This document shows positions 29,877 to 39,556 of a DNA stretch of 64,000 nucleotides, in pieces. Both the position numbers and the translations under genes were made by a program. Every line of letters begins with the position of its first letter. Position 1 is the stretch's first letter. Under the pieces are notes generated by a model that was given only the letters and a program-made list of their open reading frames with translations, made no database searches and was not told the origin of the DNA. Origin of the DNA: Litorilituus lipolyticus (GTDB taxonomy: Bacteria > Pseudomonadota > Gammaproteobacteria > Enterobacterales > Alteromonadaceae); the NCBI RefSeq assembly GCF_006439335.1, contig NZ_SAWY01000007.1:170116-234115 (forward strand), read 5' to 3'.

Positions 29877-30503
29877 TTAATTGGTGTAATCAGTTCTTTT
29901 TGCTGCAGTGACCACTTTTTCAGGCATTTTTGTTGCCAAATCCTCTAGTAATCGGCTAATTTCTTTATGCATTTTTTTATCGTCTGTAACAGAGTGATGT
30001 AACTGAGAATAAAGCGCTGGATAATCTAACGGACTACCATAACCTTGTTGATATATCTTTGCTAAGCGAATTTGAGCGGCAAGGTTGTTTAACGATGCTG
30101 CCGTTTTGAGGTAAACAATTGCCTTATCTATGTCTACTTGCATAAATTTACCGACATGATAATAACGCCCTAACTGTTCAAGGCCTTCTGCCAATCCCTG
30201 ATCTGCGGCAAGGTGCATATAGTGTAGGCCGAGCTGAATATCTTTTTTTACACAAACGCCATATGCCAGCATATCGCCCCATAAAAATTGATATGAAGGC
30301 ATACTCGCTTTATTAGCACGCGCTTCAATATCTTGAACTAACTGACATTCATCAAGAACAACTTGACTTAAGTGCTTATTTTCTTTAATTAAATCTAATA
30401 GTTGATCATCAGTATAAATTTGAACTGCTTGCAGGTTACTTTGAAAAGCCTGAGCAGATAAGGAAAAACAAAGGCTTAAAAAGAAAACTAAAAAAAGTCG
30501 CAT
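29877..30503 (-). CDS. motX: Sodium-type flagellar motor protein MotX
   Basis: MotX is a periplasmic T-ring protein of the Na+-driven polar flagellum that positions the PomA/PomB stator. The product (208 residues from the ATG at 30503) has a signal peptide ending SAQA, then the signature LVQDIEARANKASMPSYQFL and WGDMLAYGVCVKKD, followed by two Sel1-type repeats (AADQGLAEGLEQLGRYYHVG). Both conserved cysteines are present. A longer TTG start is possible. Its place beside rnr-rlmB is, as I recall, also the Vibrio arrangement. A Sel1-repeat protein of other function is the alternative. Confidence 0.85.
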   Translation of the reverse strand: MRLFLVFFLSLCFSLSAQAFQSNLQAVQIYTDDQLLDLIKENKHLSQVVLDECQLVQDIEARANKASMPSYQFLWGDMLAYGVCVKKDIQLGLHYMHLAADQGLAEGLEQLGRYYHVGKFMQVDIDKAIVYLKTAASLNNLAAQIRLAKIYQQGYGSPLDYPALYSQLHHSVTDDKKMHKEISRLLEDLATKMPEKVVTAAKRTDYTN

Positions 30504-30774
30504 ATTAAACAATCCAATAGATTACTGTGCCTATTTCAAAACAATAAACACAAATAAGTAAGAAACATTAAAAACAATACTTTTATATCGGCCCATAACA
30601 GCCAATATTTAATTTTGTGATGAAATATTATTAAGCATAAATTAAGCCAGTTAAAAATTGAATATACATCCCTGTTTGTACTCAATTATATTGTACCTTA
30701 GTAAAATAATAGCTAATATAATTTTATAAGAGATCATATCTTCTTAAGTTAACTTTACATAATGGCGTAGTTGA

Positions 30775-31926
30775 ATGCTGACAGAAAAGAAAATTACTGA
30801 GATCGCTGTTGGCCACTACGTGGTTAAAATTGCCAAACAAGAAGGGCAATTCTCTCTGACATCTCCTGGCCATATAAAAAGTCTAGCGGTCATTAATAAT
30901 TTAAAAAGCAAAAAAGTTTACTCTGTTATTATTGACGAAAGTAAGACAATTACTACTCCTGCAACTGAAAGCCCCGAAGTTAAATTTACTGAACAAATAA
31001 AAGAAGCGAAAGTCATCTTTGATGAATCTAAAAACATTCAAAAGCAACTTTTTTCTGATGCTCTCACCGGTAGTACTATTGAACTAGACCCTGTAGTAGA
31101 CATAACAAATAAGTCAATTGAAGCAGTTTTCGAAAACCCTGACTCTTTGGCTTGCATGGTAAATATTCGTGAAAAAGATGAATATTTACTTGAGCACTCC
31201 GTAGCGGTCTCCGTATACATCACCCTTTTTGGTCGTTACTTAAAGCTCAACCGAAAAATCATTGAACAACTAGCCATTGGCGCTTTTTTACATGATATCG
31301 GCAAAATTAAAATTCCAGACGAAATACTCAATAAACCTGGGAAATTAACGGATGAAGAGTTTACCGTGATGAAAACTCACGCCAATCACTCTATTGATAT
31401 TATCAAAAAAACTCCCGGTATCAGTAAGCTCGCATTAGAAATAGCGGCATTACATCATGAAAAGCTCGATGGCAGCGGCTATCCGTTTAATGTGCCTGGC
31501 GATAAAATAAGTAAATATGGTCGCATGATCGCTATTTGTGATATTTTCGACGCCTTAACAGCTACACGTGTGTACAAGAAGGGCTTCCCACACAACAAAG
31601 CTTTTGCCATTCTGCGTGAATTAGGACAAAACAACCATTTAGATGCCAGCTTAGTAGATCATTTTATTCGTTGTGTTGGTGTATTCCCAGTGGGTACCTT
31701 AGTGCAACTAGAATCAAAAAAGCTCGCGGTAGTAAAAGAGCGCAATGATACCTGCCCTACAAGTCCTAAAGTACATTCTTTCTATAGCGTAAAACTTAAT
31801 CACTTTTTAAACACACAAGAAATAGACTTAAATAACAGCGACGATGCGATAGTCAAAGGGGTTCGAGCTGAAGAATTTAATCTAGATATGAATAAAATTA
31901 TTGAAATGCTACTTATGGATGGTTAG
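30775..31926 (+). CDS. HD-GYP cyclic-di-GMP phosphodiesterase with DUF3391
   Basis: A 383-residue protein predicted to hydrolyse c-di-GMP. The N-terminal DUF3391 (residues 1-90, TEIAVGHYVVKIAKQ) precedes the HD-GYP domain (about 120-310). The catalytic motifs are intact: HSVAVSVYI, LHDIGKIKIPDEIL, HHEKLDGSGYP and CDIFDALTATRVYKKGF. It is followed after 2 bases by a GGDEF gene, so the pair is one transcription unit. It diverges from motX, and the 271 bases between the two starts hold the promoters. Active enzyme is predicted from the intact metal-binding His/Asp residues. Confidence 0.92.
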   Translation: MLTEKKITEIAVGHYVVKIAKQEGQFSLTSPGHIKSLAVINNLKSKKVYSVIIDESKTITTPATESPEVKFTEQIKEAKVIFDESKNIQKQLFSDALTGSTIELDPVVDITNKSIEAVFENPDSLACMVNIREKDEYLLEHSVAVSVYITLFGRYLKLNRKIIEQLAIGAFLHDIGKIKIPDEILNKPGKLTDEEFTVMKTHANHSIDIIKKTPGISKLALEIAALHHEKLDGSGYPFNVPGDKISKYGRMIAICDIFDALTATRVYKKGFPHNKAFAILRELGQNNHLDASLVDHFIRCVGVFPVGTLVQLESKKLAVVKERNDTCPTSPKVHSFYSVKLNHFLNTQEIDLNNSDDAIVKGVRAEEFNLDMNKIIEMLLMDG

Positions 31927-31928
31927 TT

Positions 31929-32951
31929 ATGGATAATTCTGCTGAACAACTGCAACAGTTATTAGCAAACTCGAGAACTAATGAAGTTATTGCACAAAAG
32001 CTTTTTGATATTGAAACTGAAATATTAGCTTGCCATACCAGTAATGAGCTTTTACAGAGACTTTTAACCCTCATTAGAGACAAGTTCTCATTATCTGATA
32101 TTGCGTTATTAATTGTTCAACCTACACCCATTGCATACCTTTTAACAGACAACCTGACTTCCCATTGGCATAAAGAAAATTGTTTTAATATCGATGATAA
32201 GAGCCTTAACTCGTTACACCAACACGCTCAAAAGCCCCTACTCATTAATAATATTAAGCAACTTGACCATATTCTCCCCGAGTCATTATTAGCACAAACG
32301 GGTTCTGCGGCACTAATCCCCTTAATATTAGAAGGAAAGCTGTTCGCAAGCTTATTCTTAGCTGACCAAAAGAAAGACAGGTTTAATCCTCAGCTTGGTA
32401 CATTTCATCTAGAGCAATTGGCAGTTAAAATAAGTTTATGTTTATCTAACGTACTCATTCGAGAGCAACTCGAATACATGGCCAATTACGATAGATTAAC
32501 AGGCGTTGCTAATAGACGATTAATGGAGGTCACTATTAATGAAGAGTTAATGCGTCAGCAGCGATATAACATCCCGTTTTCAGTACTGTTTATTGATTGC
32601 AATAAATTCAAACAAATCAATGATACTTATGGACACGATTGTGGCGATGACGTACTGAGTTATGTTGCCCAAACCATTGAGCATTTGATTCGCGAAAATG
32701 ACAAGTGTTTTCGTTATGCCGGCGATGAATTTGTGGTAACACTTGCAGGGCAAGGTTACCAGCAAGCATTAGAAGTTGCTAAGCGATTAATGGCATATTT
32801 TCAGACTAACCCCATGCCCTACCATGATAAAACACTTGCGGTAACTATTAGCTGTGGTGCAGCAGTTAGCGATGGTAAAAAAACCATGAGCGAATTACTA
32901 AAACAAGCCGATCAGCAATTATATCTGCAAAAGAAAGTTCCCGTGAGTTAG
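31929..32951 (+). CDS. DUF484/GAF-GGDEF diguanylate cyclase
   Basis: A 340-residue protein predicted to make c-di-GMP. The N-terminal part (about 1-175) looks like a GAF-type DUF484 sensor. The GGDEF domain (about 180-340) has the active-site form AGDEF, which is still compatible with activity because the first Gly tolerates Ala. An inhibitory-site RxxD (REND) lies five residues upstream. The key DxxxFKxxND pattern is visible as DCNKFKQINDTYGHDCGDD. The start lies 2 bases after the HD-GYP stop, making an opposed synthetase/hydrolase pair. Confidence 0.9.
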   Translation: MDNSAEQLQQLLANSRTNEVIAQKLFDIETEILACHTSNELLQRLLTLIRDKFSLSDIALLIVQPTPIAYLLTDNLTSHWHKENCFNIDDKSLNSLHQHAQKPLLINNIKQLDHILPESLLAQTGSAALIPLILEGKLFASLFLADQKKDRFNPQLGTFHLEQLAVKISLCLSNVLIREQLEYMANYDRLTGVANRRLMEVTINEELMRQQRYNIPFSVLFIDCNKFKQINDTYGHDCGDDVLSYVAQTIEHLIRENDKCFRYAGDEFVVTLAGQGYQQALEVAKRLMAYFQTNPMPYHDKTLAVTISCGAAVSDGKKTMSELLKQADQQLYLQKKVPVS

Positions 32952-32988
32952 CACAAACTTGCCTAATAACAGATTATTAAAAACAAAG

Positions 32989-33023
32989 AAAAGCCATACC
33001 CACAACAGTCAATATAGCTTTTT
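32989..33023. terminator. Probable bidirectional terminator between convergent genes
   Basis: AAAAGCCATA pairs with TATAGCTTTT with one mismatch, and T-runs flank both strands. It lies between the GGDEF gene ending at 32951 and the RND permease ending at 33147, where a two-way terminator is expected. Confidence 0.5.
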
Positions 33024-33146
33024 ATTAAGATGAACAGGTTTTTAGTTTACTGCAAGCTATTGCCTAAAAGTCCAGTTTTTTACTGTTATCAAATTGTCGT
33101 CAATTTTTCATGACGCAATAAAATAACTACAGAACAAAACTAATTA

Positions 33147-36100
33147 TTACGCTGCATGACTAACTTTTTTGGGAGTTACCTTACTGCCTGACTTTATCGA
33201 CGATAATTTTGCCTCTTTTCGTTTATCTCTTAATACTAATAAACAAGGCGTTAAAACTAGTGTCAGTAAAGTAGCAAACGCTAAGCCACCTGCAATCGCT
33301 GTTGCTAACTGAGTCCACCATTGTGTTGAAGGCGCACCAAAAACAATTGTTCTTTCAAAAAAGTCTAGGTTGACCTGCAGAACCATTGGCATCAAGCCTA
33401 AAATAGTCGTCGTTGTTGTTAATAGGACTGGACGCAAGCGTTGAGCACCTGTTCTTAAAATGGCATCGACAACTGCATAACCTTCTTTTCTTAATACATT
33501 GTAGGTATCTATGAGTACAATATTGTTATTCACTACGATCCCCGCCAGAGAAATAACCCCTATTCCTCCCATCACAATACCAAAAGGCTTTTGCACAAGA
33601 AGTAAAGCTAAAAATACCCCAACTGTTGAGAACACTACCGCACTTAAAATCAAAAAGGCTTGGTAAAAACTATTAAACTGTGTCACCAAAATCATTGCCA
33701 TAACGAAAAGCGCAATACCAAAAGCATTCACCAAAAACTCTTCAGACTCTTGCTGATCTTGATTTTGCCCTTTGACTGCAATATCAACACTAGGGTGAAT
33801 GCCTAGTTCAGGAAATTGCTGCTGCAAAACGGGTAATACGCGTTGTAATTGAGCACCAGGAACCAAGTTTGCCTGAATTGTCACAACTCTTTTCGCATCA
33901 ACTCGTCGAATGGTATCAACTTTAGGAGCTGCCTTTCGTTCAACAAAACTACCTACTGGTACTAAGCCTGAAGCTGTTTTTAAACGCAATGAGTCTAGTC
34001 GACTAATATTACGTTTTTCTTCAGGAAAGCGCACTCGAATATCCAACTCATCATCAACATCATCGGGGCGATATTCACCGAGCTTTAAACCATTAGTCAC
34101 CATTTGAACACTAGATCCAACAAGCGCAGCATCAGCACCATAGGTCGCAGCTTTATTTCTATCAACAACCAACTGCCATTCTATACCGGGCTTTGAGCCT
34201 GTATCTTCAATGGCGGTGAATTTTCCACTGTCTGTTAAGGCACCACGAATTATCCCTACAGAGTCTTGTAACTTATCTGGAAAACGTGAACTCAGTTCAA
34301 TTTTCAAGTCTTTACCACTTTGCGGGCCATTCTCATTTTTACGTACTTCGATTTCAACACCTGCTAAATCAGCAGTACGCTCATGTATTGTGGCAATCAC
34401 GTCATCGGCACTACGTCTTAACTGCCAATCAACCAAGTTAACCCTAAAAGTACCTACTTGGTTGTTGCCGCCTGTTCTAGTATATAGAGTCTCGATTTCT
34501 TCCATGTCTAAGATACGATCTTCAATAGAGAACATGATGGCATCTTTTTCTTGAACAGATAAATCACCATGGGAGCGAACTACCATGGTGGCACTCTCTG
34601 GCTCTACTTCAGGGAAGAAAACCATGCCTAAGCCAGACTTGCTATATAAAACGATCACGACAAAAGCAATTGCAAAAGTGGCAATTACAACTTTCCATGG
34701 GTGTTTTATCGCTGACGTTAACAAGCCAATATAACGGCCAGTAAAACCAGTTAACTGAGATAAATCCCCTTCTTCTGCCTGAACAACTTGCTGCTTTTCT
34801 TTTTCACTAATGGCTCTAGCTTTACCAAAAACAGTACCTAATGTTGGCACGAATATGAGCGCCATTGCTAAAGAAGCGGTTAATACGGCAATTAAAGTAA
34901 AAGGCAAATACTTCATAAACTCGCCCATCATGCCAGGCCAGAACATCAAGGGAGCGAATGCAGCTAATGTTGTCGCGGTTGAGGCAATAATAGGCCATGC
35001 CATTCTTTTTGCTGCTAAACTATAAGCCACTTTACGAGAGCGACCTTCGTTCATTTCGCGATCGGCAAATTCTGTCACCACTATCGCGCCATCAACAAGC
35101 ATACCAACGGCCATAATAAGACCAAATAAAACGACGATATTGACCGTCATTCCCGCCATAGCAATCACAAGGATACCTGTTAAAAATGCCCCAGGAATTG
35201 CTAAACCAACAAGTAAGGCTGTACGCGTACCTAAAGCAGCTATAATAATAATGACAACCAATAATACCGCTGAAAAAACATTATTTTGTAAATCCGTTAA
35301 CGTCTCTTTTATTTCATCAGATTTATCACCAACATAATCAACATTGACATGATTTGGCCACTTTAAGCGGTTCTCCTCAACAATTTCTTTGACCTTATTT
35401 ACCGTATCGATAATGTTCTCGCCAGAGCGCTTTTTCACTTCAAGCGAAATAGAACGATGACCATTTAGGCGTGCTATAGACGTTGGATCTTTATATGCTC
35501 TACGCACTGTTGATACATCTTGGAAAGTTATGACTTTATCACCATCTACCTTAATTGGTAGCTCAAGTAAGTCTTGTATATTTTCAAAGACTGATGGCAC
35601 TTTTATAGCGAAACGTCCTTTGCCTGTATCCATAGTTCCCGCAGGTACTAAACGGTTATTACGTTCTACTAAGTTATAAATATCACCCTGATCTAAGCCA
35701 TAGCTTTCCATTAATAAGGGATCAACAAGGATTTCTACCATGTCTTCTCGATCACCACCAATATCAACTTCAAGCACTTCATGCATGGCTTCAATTTTAT
35801 CTTTCACTGAACGAGCAAGCGTAATTAAACCGCGCTCCGTTACAGGTCCTGAAAGAATAACCGTCACTGCCGCTTCTTGGTTAGCCATAGTCACTTCATG
35901 AACTTCAGGCTCTTCTGTGTCGCTTGGCAATTTTGCCTTGGCTAGAGTGACTTTATCTCGCACGTCTGCCAATGCTTCTTTGGGATCAAGACCAGCAACA
36001 AACTCTATAGTCACTGAAGCATGACCTTCACCCGCATTAGCACTCATTTCTTTTATGCCCGCGATAGATTTAAGCTCATTTTCCATCGGACGCACTAACA

Positions 36101-36287
36101 TGCGCTCAGCATCTTCAGGCGATATGCCATCATGCACCATAGAGACATAAATAATTGGAATAGTAATATCTGGGTTTGATTCTTTTGCAATATTGGCATA
36201 AGTAATTGCACCTGATACCAATAAAAGCACGAACAACATTAAGATTGAGCGCGTACGCTGCAGCGCAGCATCAATAAGGGTTAGCAT
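33147..36287 (-). CDS. RND efflux transporter permease (HAE1-like)
   Basis: A 1046-residue inner-membrane proton-driven pump of the AcrB/MexB superfamily. Twelve membrane helices with two large periplasmic loops are evident from hydrophobicity. In helix 4 the usual acidic pair reads MLVDGAIVV, that is, Asp then Gly. In helix 10 the usual Lys-Asn reads IVVNNNIVL, with Asn for Lys. Some RND branches have such changes. It follows its adaptor gene after 12 bases, and no outer-membrane channel gene is next to it, so it probably uses a TolC encoded elsewhere. Substrate cannot be told. Confidence 0.93.
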   Translation of the reverse strand: MLTLIDAALQRTRSILMLFVLLLVSGAITYANIAKESNPDITIPIIYVSMVHDGISPEDAERMLVRPMENELKSIAGIKEMSANAGEGHASVTIEFVAGLDPKEALADVRDKVTLAKAKLPSDTEEPEVHEVTMANQEAAVTVILSGPVTERGLITLARSVKDKIEAMHEVLEVDIGGDREDMVEILVDPLLMESYGLDQGDIYNLVERNNRLVPAGTMDTGKGRFAIKVPSVFENIQDLLELPIKVDGDKVITFQDVSTVRRAYKDPTSIARLNGHRSISLEVKKRSGENIIDTVNKVKEIVEENRLKWPNHVNVDYVGDKSDEIKETLTDLQNNVFSAVLLVVIIIIAALGTRTALLVGLAIPGAFLTGILVIAMAGMTVNIVVLFGLIMAVGMLVDGAIVVTEFADREMNEGRSRKVAYSLAAKRMAWPIIASTATTLAAFAPLMFWPGMMGEFMKYLPFTLIAVLTASLAMALIFVPTLGTVFGKARAISEKEKQQVVQAEEGDLSQLTGFTGRYIGLLTSAIKHPWKVVIATFAIAFVVIVLYSKSGLGMVFFPEVEPESATMVVRSHGDLSVQEKDAIMFSIEDRILDMEEIETLYTRTGGNNQVGTFRVNLVDWQLRRSADDVIATIHERTADLAGVEIEVRKNENGPQSGKDLKIELSSRFPDKLQDSVGIIRGALTDSGKFTAIEDTGSKPGIEWQLVVDRNKAATYGADAALVGSSVQMVTNGLKLGEYRPDDVDDELDIRVRFPEEKRNISRLDSLRLKTASGLVPVGSFVERKAAPKVDTIRRVDAKRVVTIQANLVPGAQLQRVLPVLQQQFPELGIHPSVDIAVKGQNQDQQESEEFLVNAFGIALFVMAMILVTQFNSFYQAFLILSAVVFSTVGVFLALLLVQKPFGIVMGGIGVISLAGIVVNNNIVLIDTYNVLRKEGYAVVDAILRTGAQRLRPVLLTTTTTILGLMPMVLQVNLDFFERTIVFGAPSTQWWTQLATAIAGGLAFATLLTLVLTPCLLVLRDKRKEAKLSSIKSGSKVTPKKVSHAA

Positions 36288-36299
36288 AGAAACTCCTAA

Positions 36300-37427
36300 T
36301 TACTTACTGTTATTGTCGTTAACAGTTTCACTGCTTGGCTGGGCAAATATTGCATCTACTCGATCACCCGCTCTAACAAAGCCCTGCCCTAAAGTGATAA
36401 TGTCACTTTGATCACCCAAGCCCGTTAACCAAATACCATCACTTTCACTTTTAATAATATTAATAGGGGTAAATTGCACTATGCTCTCATGCACTGATTT
36501 AACACCGATATTGCCCTTTTCATCTAAAGCAAGTAACGCTGGAGAGATTTTAATAGCGGGCATTTCTTCCACTTCAATAATCATTTCACCACTTAACCCA
36601 GCCAGCAACTTTCCTTCGTCGTTAGGTATTTCTACTTCTATCTTAAAAGTATTAGTGGCATCGTTAGCAACACTAGCAATATAACGCAGTTCACCCTGTG
36701 CTCTTTGTTCATTAAGCAATAGCACTTGAGCTTTCATGCCCACAGCTATTTTATTGATTTGTTTTTCCGTTACATGAGCTCTGACAATTAAAGGATTTAA
36801 ATCAGCAATCATCGCGATATCATCACCCGAAGCTACATAGTCTCCTACCTCAACATATCGCGTATTCAGTACACCAGAAAATGGCGCTCGAATAATAGTA
36901 TTTTTTATATCTAACTCTAATCTTTGTATCTCTGCTTTTACCGCTTCAAGGTCGGAGAAAGCTTGCGCTAACTGCACTTCTCCTTGATATCCTTGCTTAT
37001 TAAGCTTCATCGCTCCTTTATATTCAATTTCACGTTGTTTTAATAAAGCTTTACTGCGCGTGAGTTGTGAAGGTAAATCGTTTAAGGCGATTTCAGCAAT
37101 GACCTGTCCCTTAGTTACTGTAGAGCCTCTTTTAGCCGTAACTTTAACAATTTTTCCACGTACTTCTGCCTTTAATGTTGTAACACGATCTGGTTCAGTT
37201 CGTCCGTAAAGCTCAATGGTTTGAAAAATATCACTCGCATGAAAAGTTTCCACTTTGACTTGTGCTTTAACTTGAGGCTTTGCTTCTGATTGAACATCTA
37301 AGGATTCTGAAGAACTAGCAGCATGGCTGCCTGATGCCATCCATAGAATAAGTAGTACCGAAATAATTGCAGCAATGATATATGGACGTTGTTCTAGCCA
37401 ACGAGTATTTAGGGTGAATTTAGTCAT
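36300..37427 (-). CDS. RND efflux periplasmic adaptor (membrane fusion protein)
   Basis: A 375-residue HlyD/AcrA-type adaptor that links an RND permease to an outer-membrane channel. An N-terminal membrane segment (YIIAAIISVLLILWMASG, residues about 15-32) anchors it. The lipoyl half-motifs (VRGKIVKVTAKRGSTVTKGQ and IIRAPFSGVLNTRYVEVGDY) flank a coiled-coil hairpin of about 105-165. A beta-barrel domain (about 210-285) follows. It is the first gene of the two-gene unit with the permease. No regulator gene is adjacent. Confidence 0.93.
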   Translation of the reverse strand: MTKFTLNTRWLEQRPYIIAAIISVLLILWMASGSHAASSSESLDVQSEAKPQVKAQVKVETFHASDIFQTIELYGRTEPDRVTTLKAEVRGKIVKVTAKRGSTVTKGQVIAEIALNDLPSQLTRSKALLKQREIEYKGAMKLNKQGYQGEVQLAQAFSDLEAVKAEIQRLELDIKNTIIRAPFSGVLNTRYVEVGDYVASGDDIAMIADLNPLIVRAHVTEKQINKIAVGMKAQVLLLNEQRAQGELRYIASVANDATNTFKIEVEIPNDEGKLLAGLSGEMIIEVEEMPAIKISPALLALDEKGNIGVKSVHESIVQFTPINIIKSESDGIWLTGLGDQSDIITLGQGFVRAGDRVDAIFAQPSSETVNDNNSK

Positions 37428-37563
37428 AATGTCTCCATTTTAATGGGCTTATTATAACTTTTTTTGCTTTTAGTTGAAAAAGCTATCTTGCTACAAAATG
37501 TTTAAAAATTGTTTACCGTGCAATAGCTATCAATCAACTTGATTAAATAGCGATAAGTTCACA

Positions 37564-38745
37564 TTAAGCAACGCTACTATTAAAGACAAAACAACCTTTG
37601 CCTTTTTCTTTCGCTTGATAAAGCGAGAAGTCTGCACGCTCTAATAATTGGCTAGGATTTATGACACCATTAAAGTGTTGTGCCACACCAATACTGACAC
37701 CAATTTTTACGGAGTTTTCTTGATAGTGGATGACTTGTGAAATAACCTCCACAACACGCGTTAAAATTGCCACTAAACTTTCATTCGATATCGCATTATT
37801 TAATAAAATAACAAATTCATCACCACCAAATCGAGCAACTATGTCATGCCGGCGAAAGCAGCTTAATAGTCGCTGAGCGGTAGTCTTTAATACGTAATCT
37901 CCACAGGCATGCCCAAACGTATCATTAATGGGTTTAAAGCCATCGAGATCTAGAAAAGCGACCACAGCATGTATTGGTTCACGTTTACTTTTTGAGGCTA
38001 AGTTTTCCATTTGCTCAAGAAAATATTGGCGATTATATAATTCAGTCAAATTATCATGAAAAGCTAGAAACTTTAGCCGTTCTTCCAGCTCTTTGCTTTT
38101 TTCTATCTCATCTTGCAAGCTGATCAAAGTATGCTCTAACTCACTGGTTCTTGATTGAATTTTTTCCTCTAATTGATCTTTATGTTGCTGTAACTGTGAT
38201 AGCGTATCGGTTAACTCTGCGTTTTGTTTAAATAAAAATAATGCTGCTGCAATAACATGACTAATTAAATTCAGTACATCAATATCTTGCTGAGAATACT
38301 CTTTACTACTACGGTACGATTGAATAACAAAATCACCTAGAAATTCACCTTGGTGAATCAACGGAAAACACAGCCATTGCTCAGGAATAGTTCCCAATAC
38401 ACACACCTCTCCTTGCTCACCTAGTATCTCTATTTCGTCACGCGTTAAACAAACCACCTGTTTCTTTTTAATCGCATACATGGTTAATGTTTTGAAAAGC
38501 TTTTCTAAGGGCACTAAATTCAAATCATCAGTGGAAATATCATCAATAACATCTTGATAATAAGGAAAAGTGACATAACGTGTAGAGGCGCTTACTAGTA
38601 CCACATAAAAATTTTCAGCATAGAGTACTTCTTTTAAACTTTGGTGTATCGAACTCAATAAGTTAAAGGTACTTTTACTAGTTCCCAAGTAAGCAAAGAT
38701 TTCTCGCATAAACGCGACCGTAGAAGATTGGCTATCATCTACCAT
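37564..38745 (-). CDS. GAF-coiled coil-GGDEF diguanylate cyclase
   Basis: A 393-residue predicted diguanylate cyclase. A GAF domain (about 20-180) is followed by a coiled coil (about 185-230, Gln/Glu-rich with repeated Leu) and a GGDEF domain (about 235-393). The active-site loop RFGGDEFVILL is perfect, and an inhibitory RxxD (RRHD) sits five residues before it. The ATG at 38745 is preferred over GTG at 38751 because GGAG lies 5 bases upstream of it. No membrane segment is seen, so it is cytoplasmic and probably senses a soluble ligand. Confidence 0.9.
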   Translation of the reverse strand: MVDDSQSSTVAFMREIFAYLGTSKSTFNLLSSIHQSLKEVLYAENFYVVLVSASTRYVTFPYYQDVIDDISTDDLNLVPLEKLFKTLTMYAIKKKQVVCLTRDEIEILGEQGEVCVLGTIPEQWLCFPLIHQGEFLGDFVIQSYRSSKEYSQQDIDVLNLISHVIAAALFLFKQNAELTDTLSQLQQHKDQLEEKIQSRTSELEHTLISLQDEIEKSKELEERLKFLAFHDNLTELYNRQYFLEQMENLASKSKREPIHAVVAFLDLDGFKPINDTFGHACGDYVLKTTAQRLLSCFRRHDIVARFGGDEFVILLNNAISNESLVAILTRVVEVISQVIHYQENSVKIGVSIGVAQHFNGVINPSQLLERADFSLYQAKEKGKGCFVFNSSVA

Positions 38746-38863
38746 AGGCACTCCATACCAATATGTCTGCAGTTTTGAAAAGTCATTTAACTATAGCACA
38801 AGGATACTATTGTCAATGTTGACTGAGATAAGACAGCACAAATGAGTTTAAAGGCAAGGCACA

Positions 38864-38890
38864 AAAACGCCGACATAAAGTCGGCGTTTT
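38864..38890. terminator. Perfect bidirectional terminator
   Basis: An 11-bp perfect stem (AAAACGCCGAC / GTCGGCGTTTT) with an ATAAA loop. It lies in the gap between erpA and the GAF-GGDEF gene and most likely ends erpA transcription on the minus strand, since a T-run follows in both directions. Confidence 0.75.
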
Positions 38891-38904
38891 GGGTATTACA
38901 ATAT

Positions 38905-39113
38905 GTTAAGTAACCTCAACTCGGGATAAGAAATTAGCTAGCTATTTGAAATGTATGTAAACTAATATTTATCATTATTCTAGCTTGGCTATTTTTCTTA
39001 ATACAAGGCAAATTAGTGCGTCAATAGCTAGTCTATTGCAAACTAATTTAACGCTGTAGTAAGGAAAATAGACTGCTAGAAAGCAAGTTGTTATCTCGAG
39101 CTGAGGTTAAGTA
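38905..39113. repeat. Palindromic MITE-like repeat next to erpA
   Basis: This gene-free stretch is nearly one large imperfect palindrome. Outer arms are CCTCAACTCGGGATAA (38914-38929) and its counterpart TTATCTCGAGCTGAGG (39092-39107). An inner palindrome of about 100 bases (38979-39080) is centred on CAATAG-CTAGT-CTATTG (39022-39038). The two centres differ by about 20 bases because the left arm carries about 40 extra bases. No open reading frame is seen. The form is that of a miniature inverted-repeat element or a large structured 3' UTR, abutting the erpA stop. Confidence 0.7.
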
Positions 39114-39455
39114 TTAAATTGAAAATGATGAGCCACAACCACAGGTTGTTGATGCATTTGGATTGTTCACTACAAAGCGGCTACCTTCCAGGCTTTCAAG
39201 ATAGTCTACTTCCCCATCAACAAGATATTGAAGGCTCATAGGGTCAATCACCATAGTCACACCTTGTTTTTCAATCGTCATATCACCGTCATTAACTTTT
39301 TCATCAAAAGTAAAACCGTATTGAAAACCAGAGCAACCGCCACCTGTCACATAAACACGTAATTTTAGTGCTGGATTTTCTTCCTCTGTGATCAAGGCTA
39401 AAACTTTATTAGCTGCGGCATCAGTAAATTTAATCGGTAACTCAGGGTTTGACAT
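39114..39455 (-). CDS. erpA: Iron-sulfur cluster insertion protein ErpA
   Basis: ErpA is an A-type carrier that delivers Fe-S clusters to target enzymes. The 113-residue product shows the A-type fold and the three cluster cysteines, in [11 protein letters not shown] (about residue 41) and TTCGCGSSF (near 105-107). The opening [18 protein letters not shown] and the motif [18 protein letters not shown] are typical. MoaA in this window is a 4Fe-4S enzyme and would depend on such carriers. Length is standard. Confidence 0.95.
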   Translation of the reverse strand: MSNPELPIKFTDAAANKVLALITEEENPALKLRVYVTGGGCSGFQYGFTFDEKVNDGDMTIEKQGVTMVIDPMSLQYLVDGEVDYLESLEGSRFVVNNPNASTTCGCGSSFSI

Positions 39456-39556
39456 GGCGCTCTACTTATTACAAATAATACAAATAAAATAAACTTAAAA
39501 GATTAAGCCTAATTAAGGGGGCTAATTATCTTAAACCTGACCAATTTAATCAAGTA

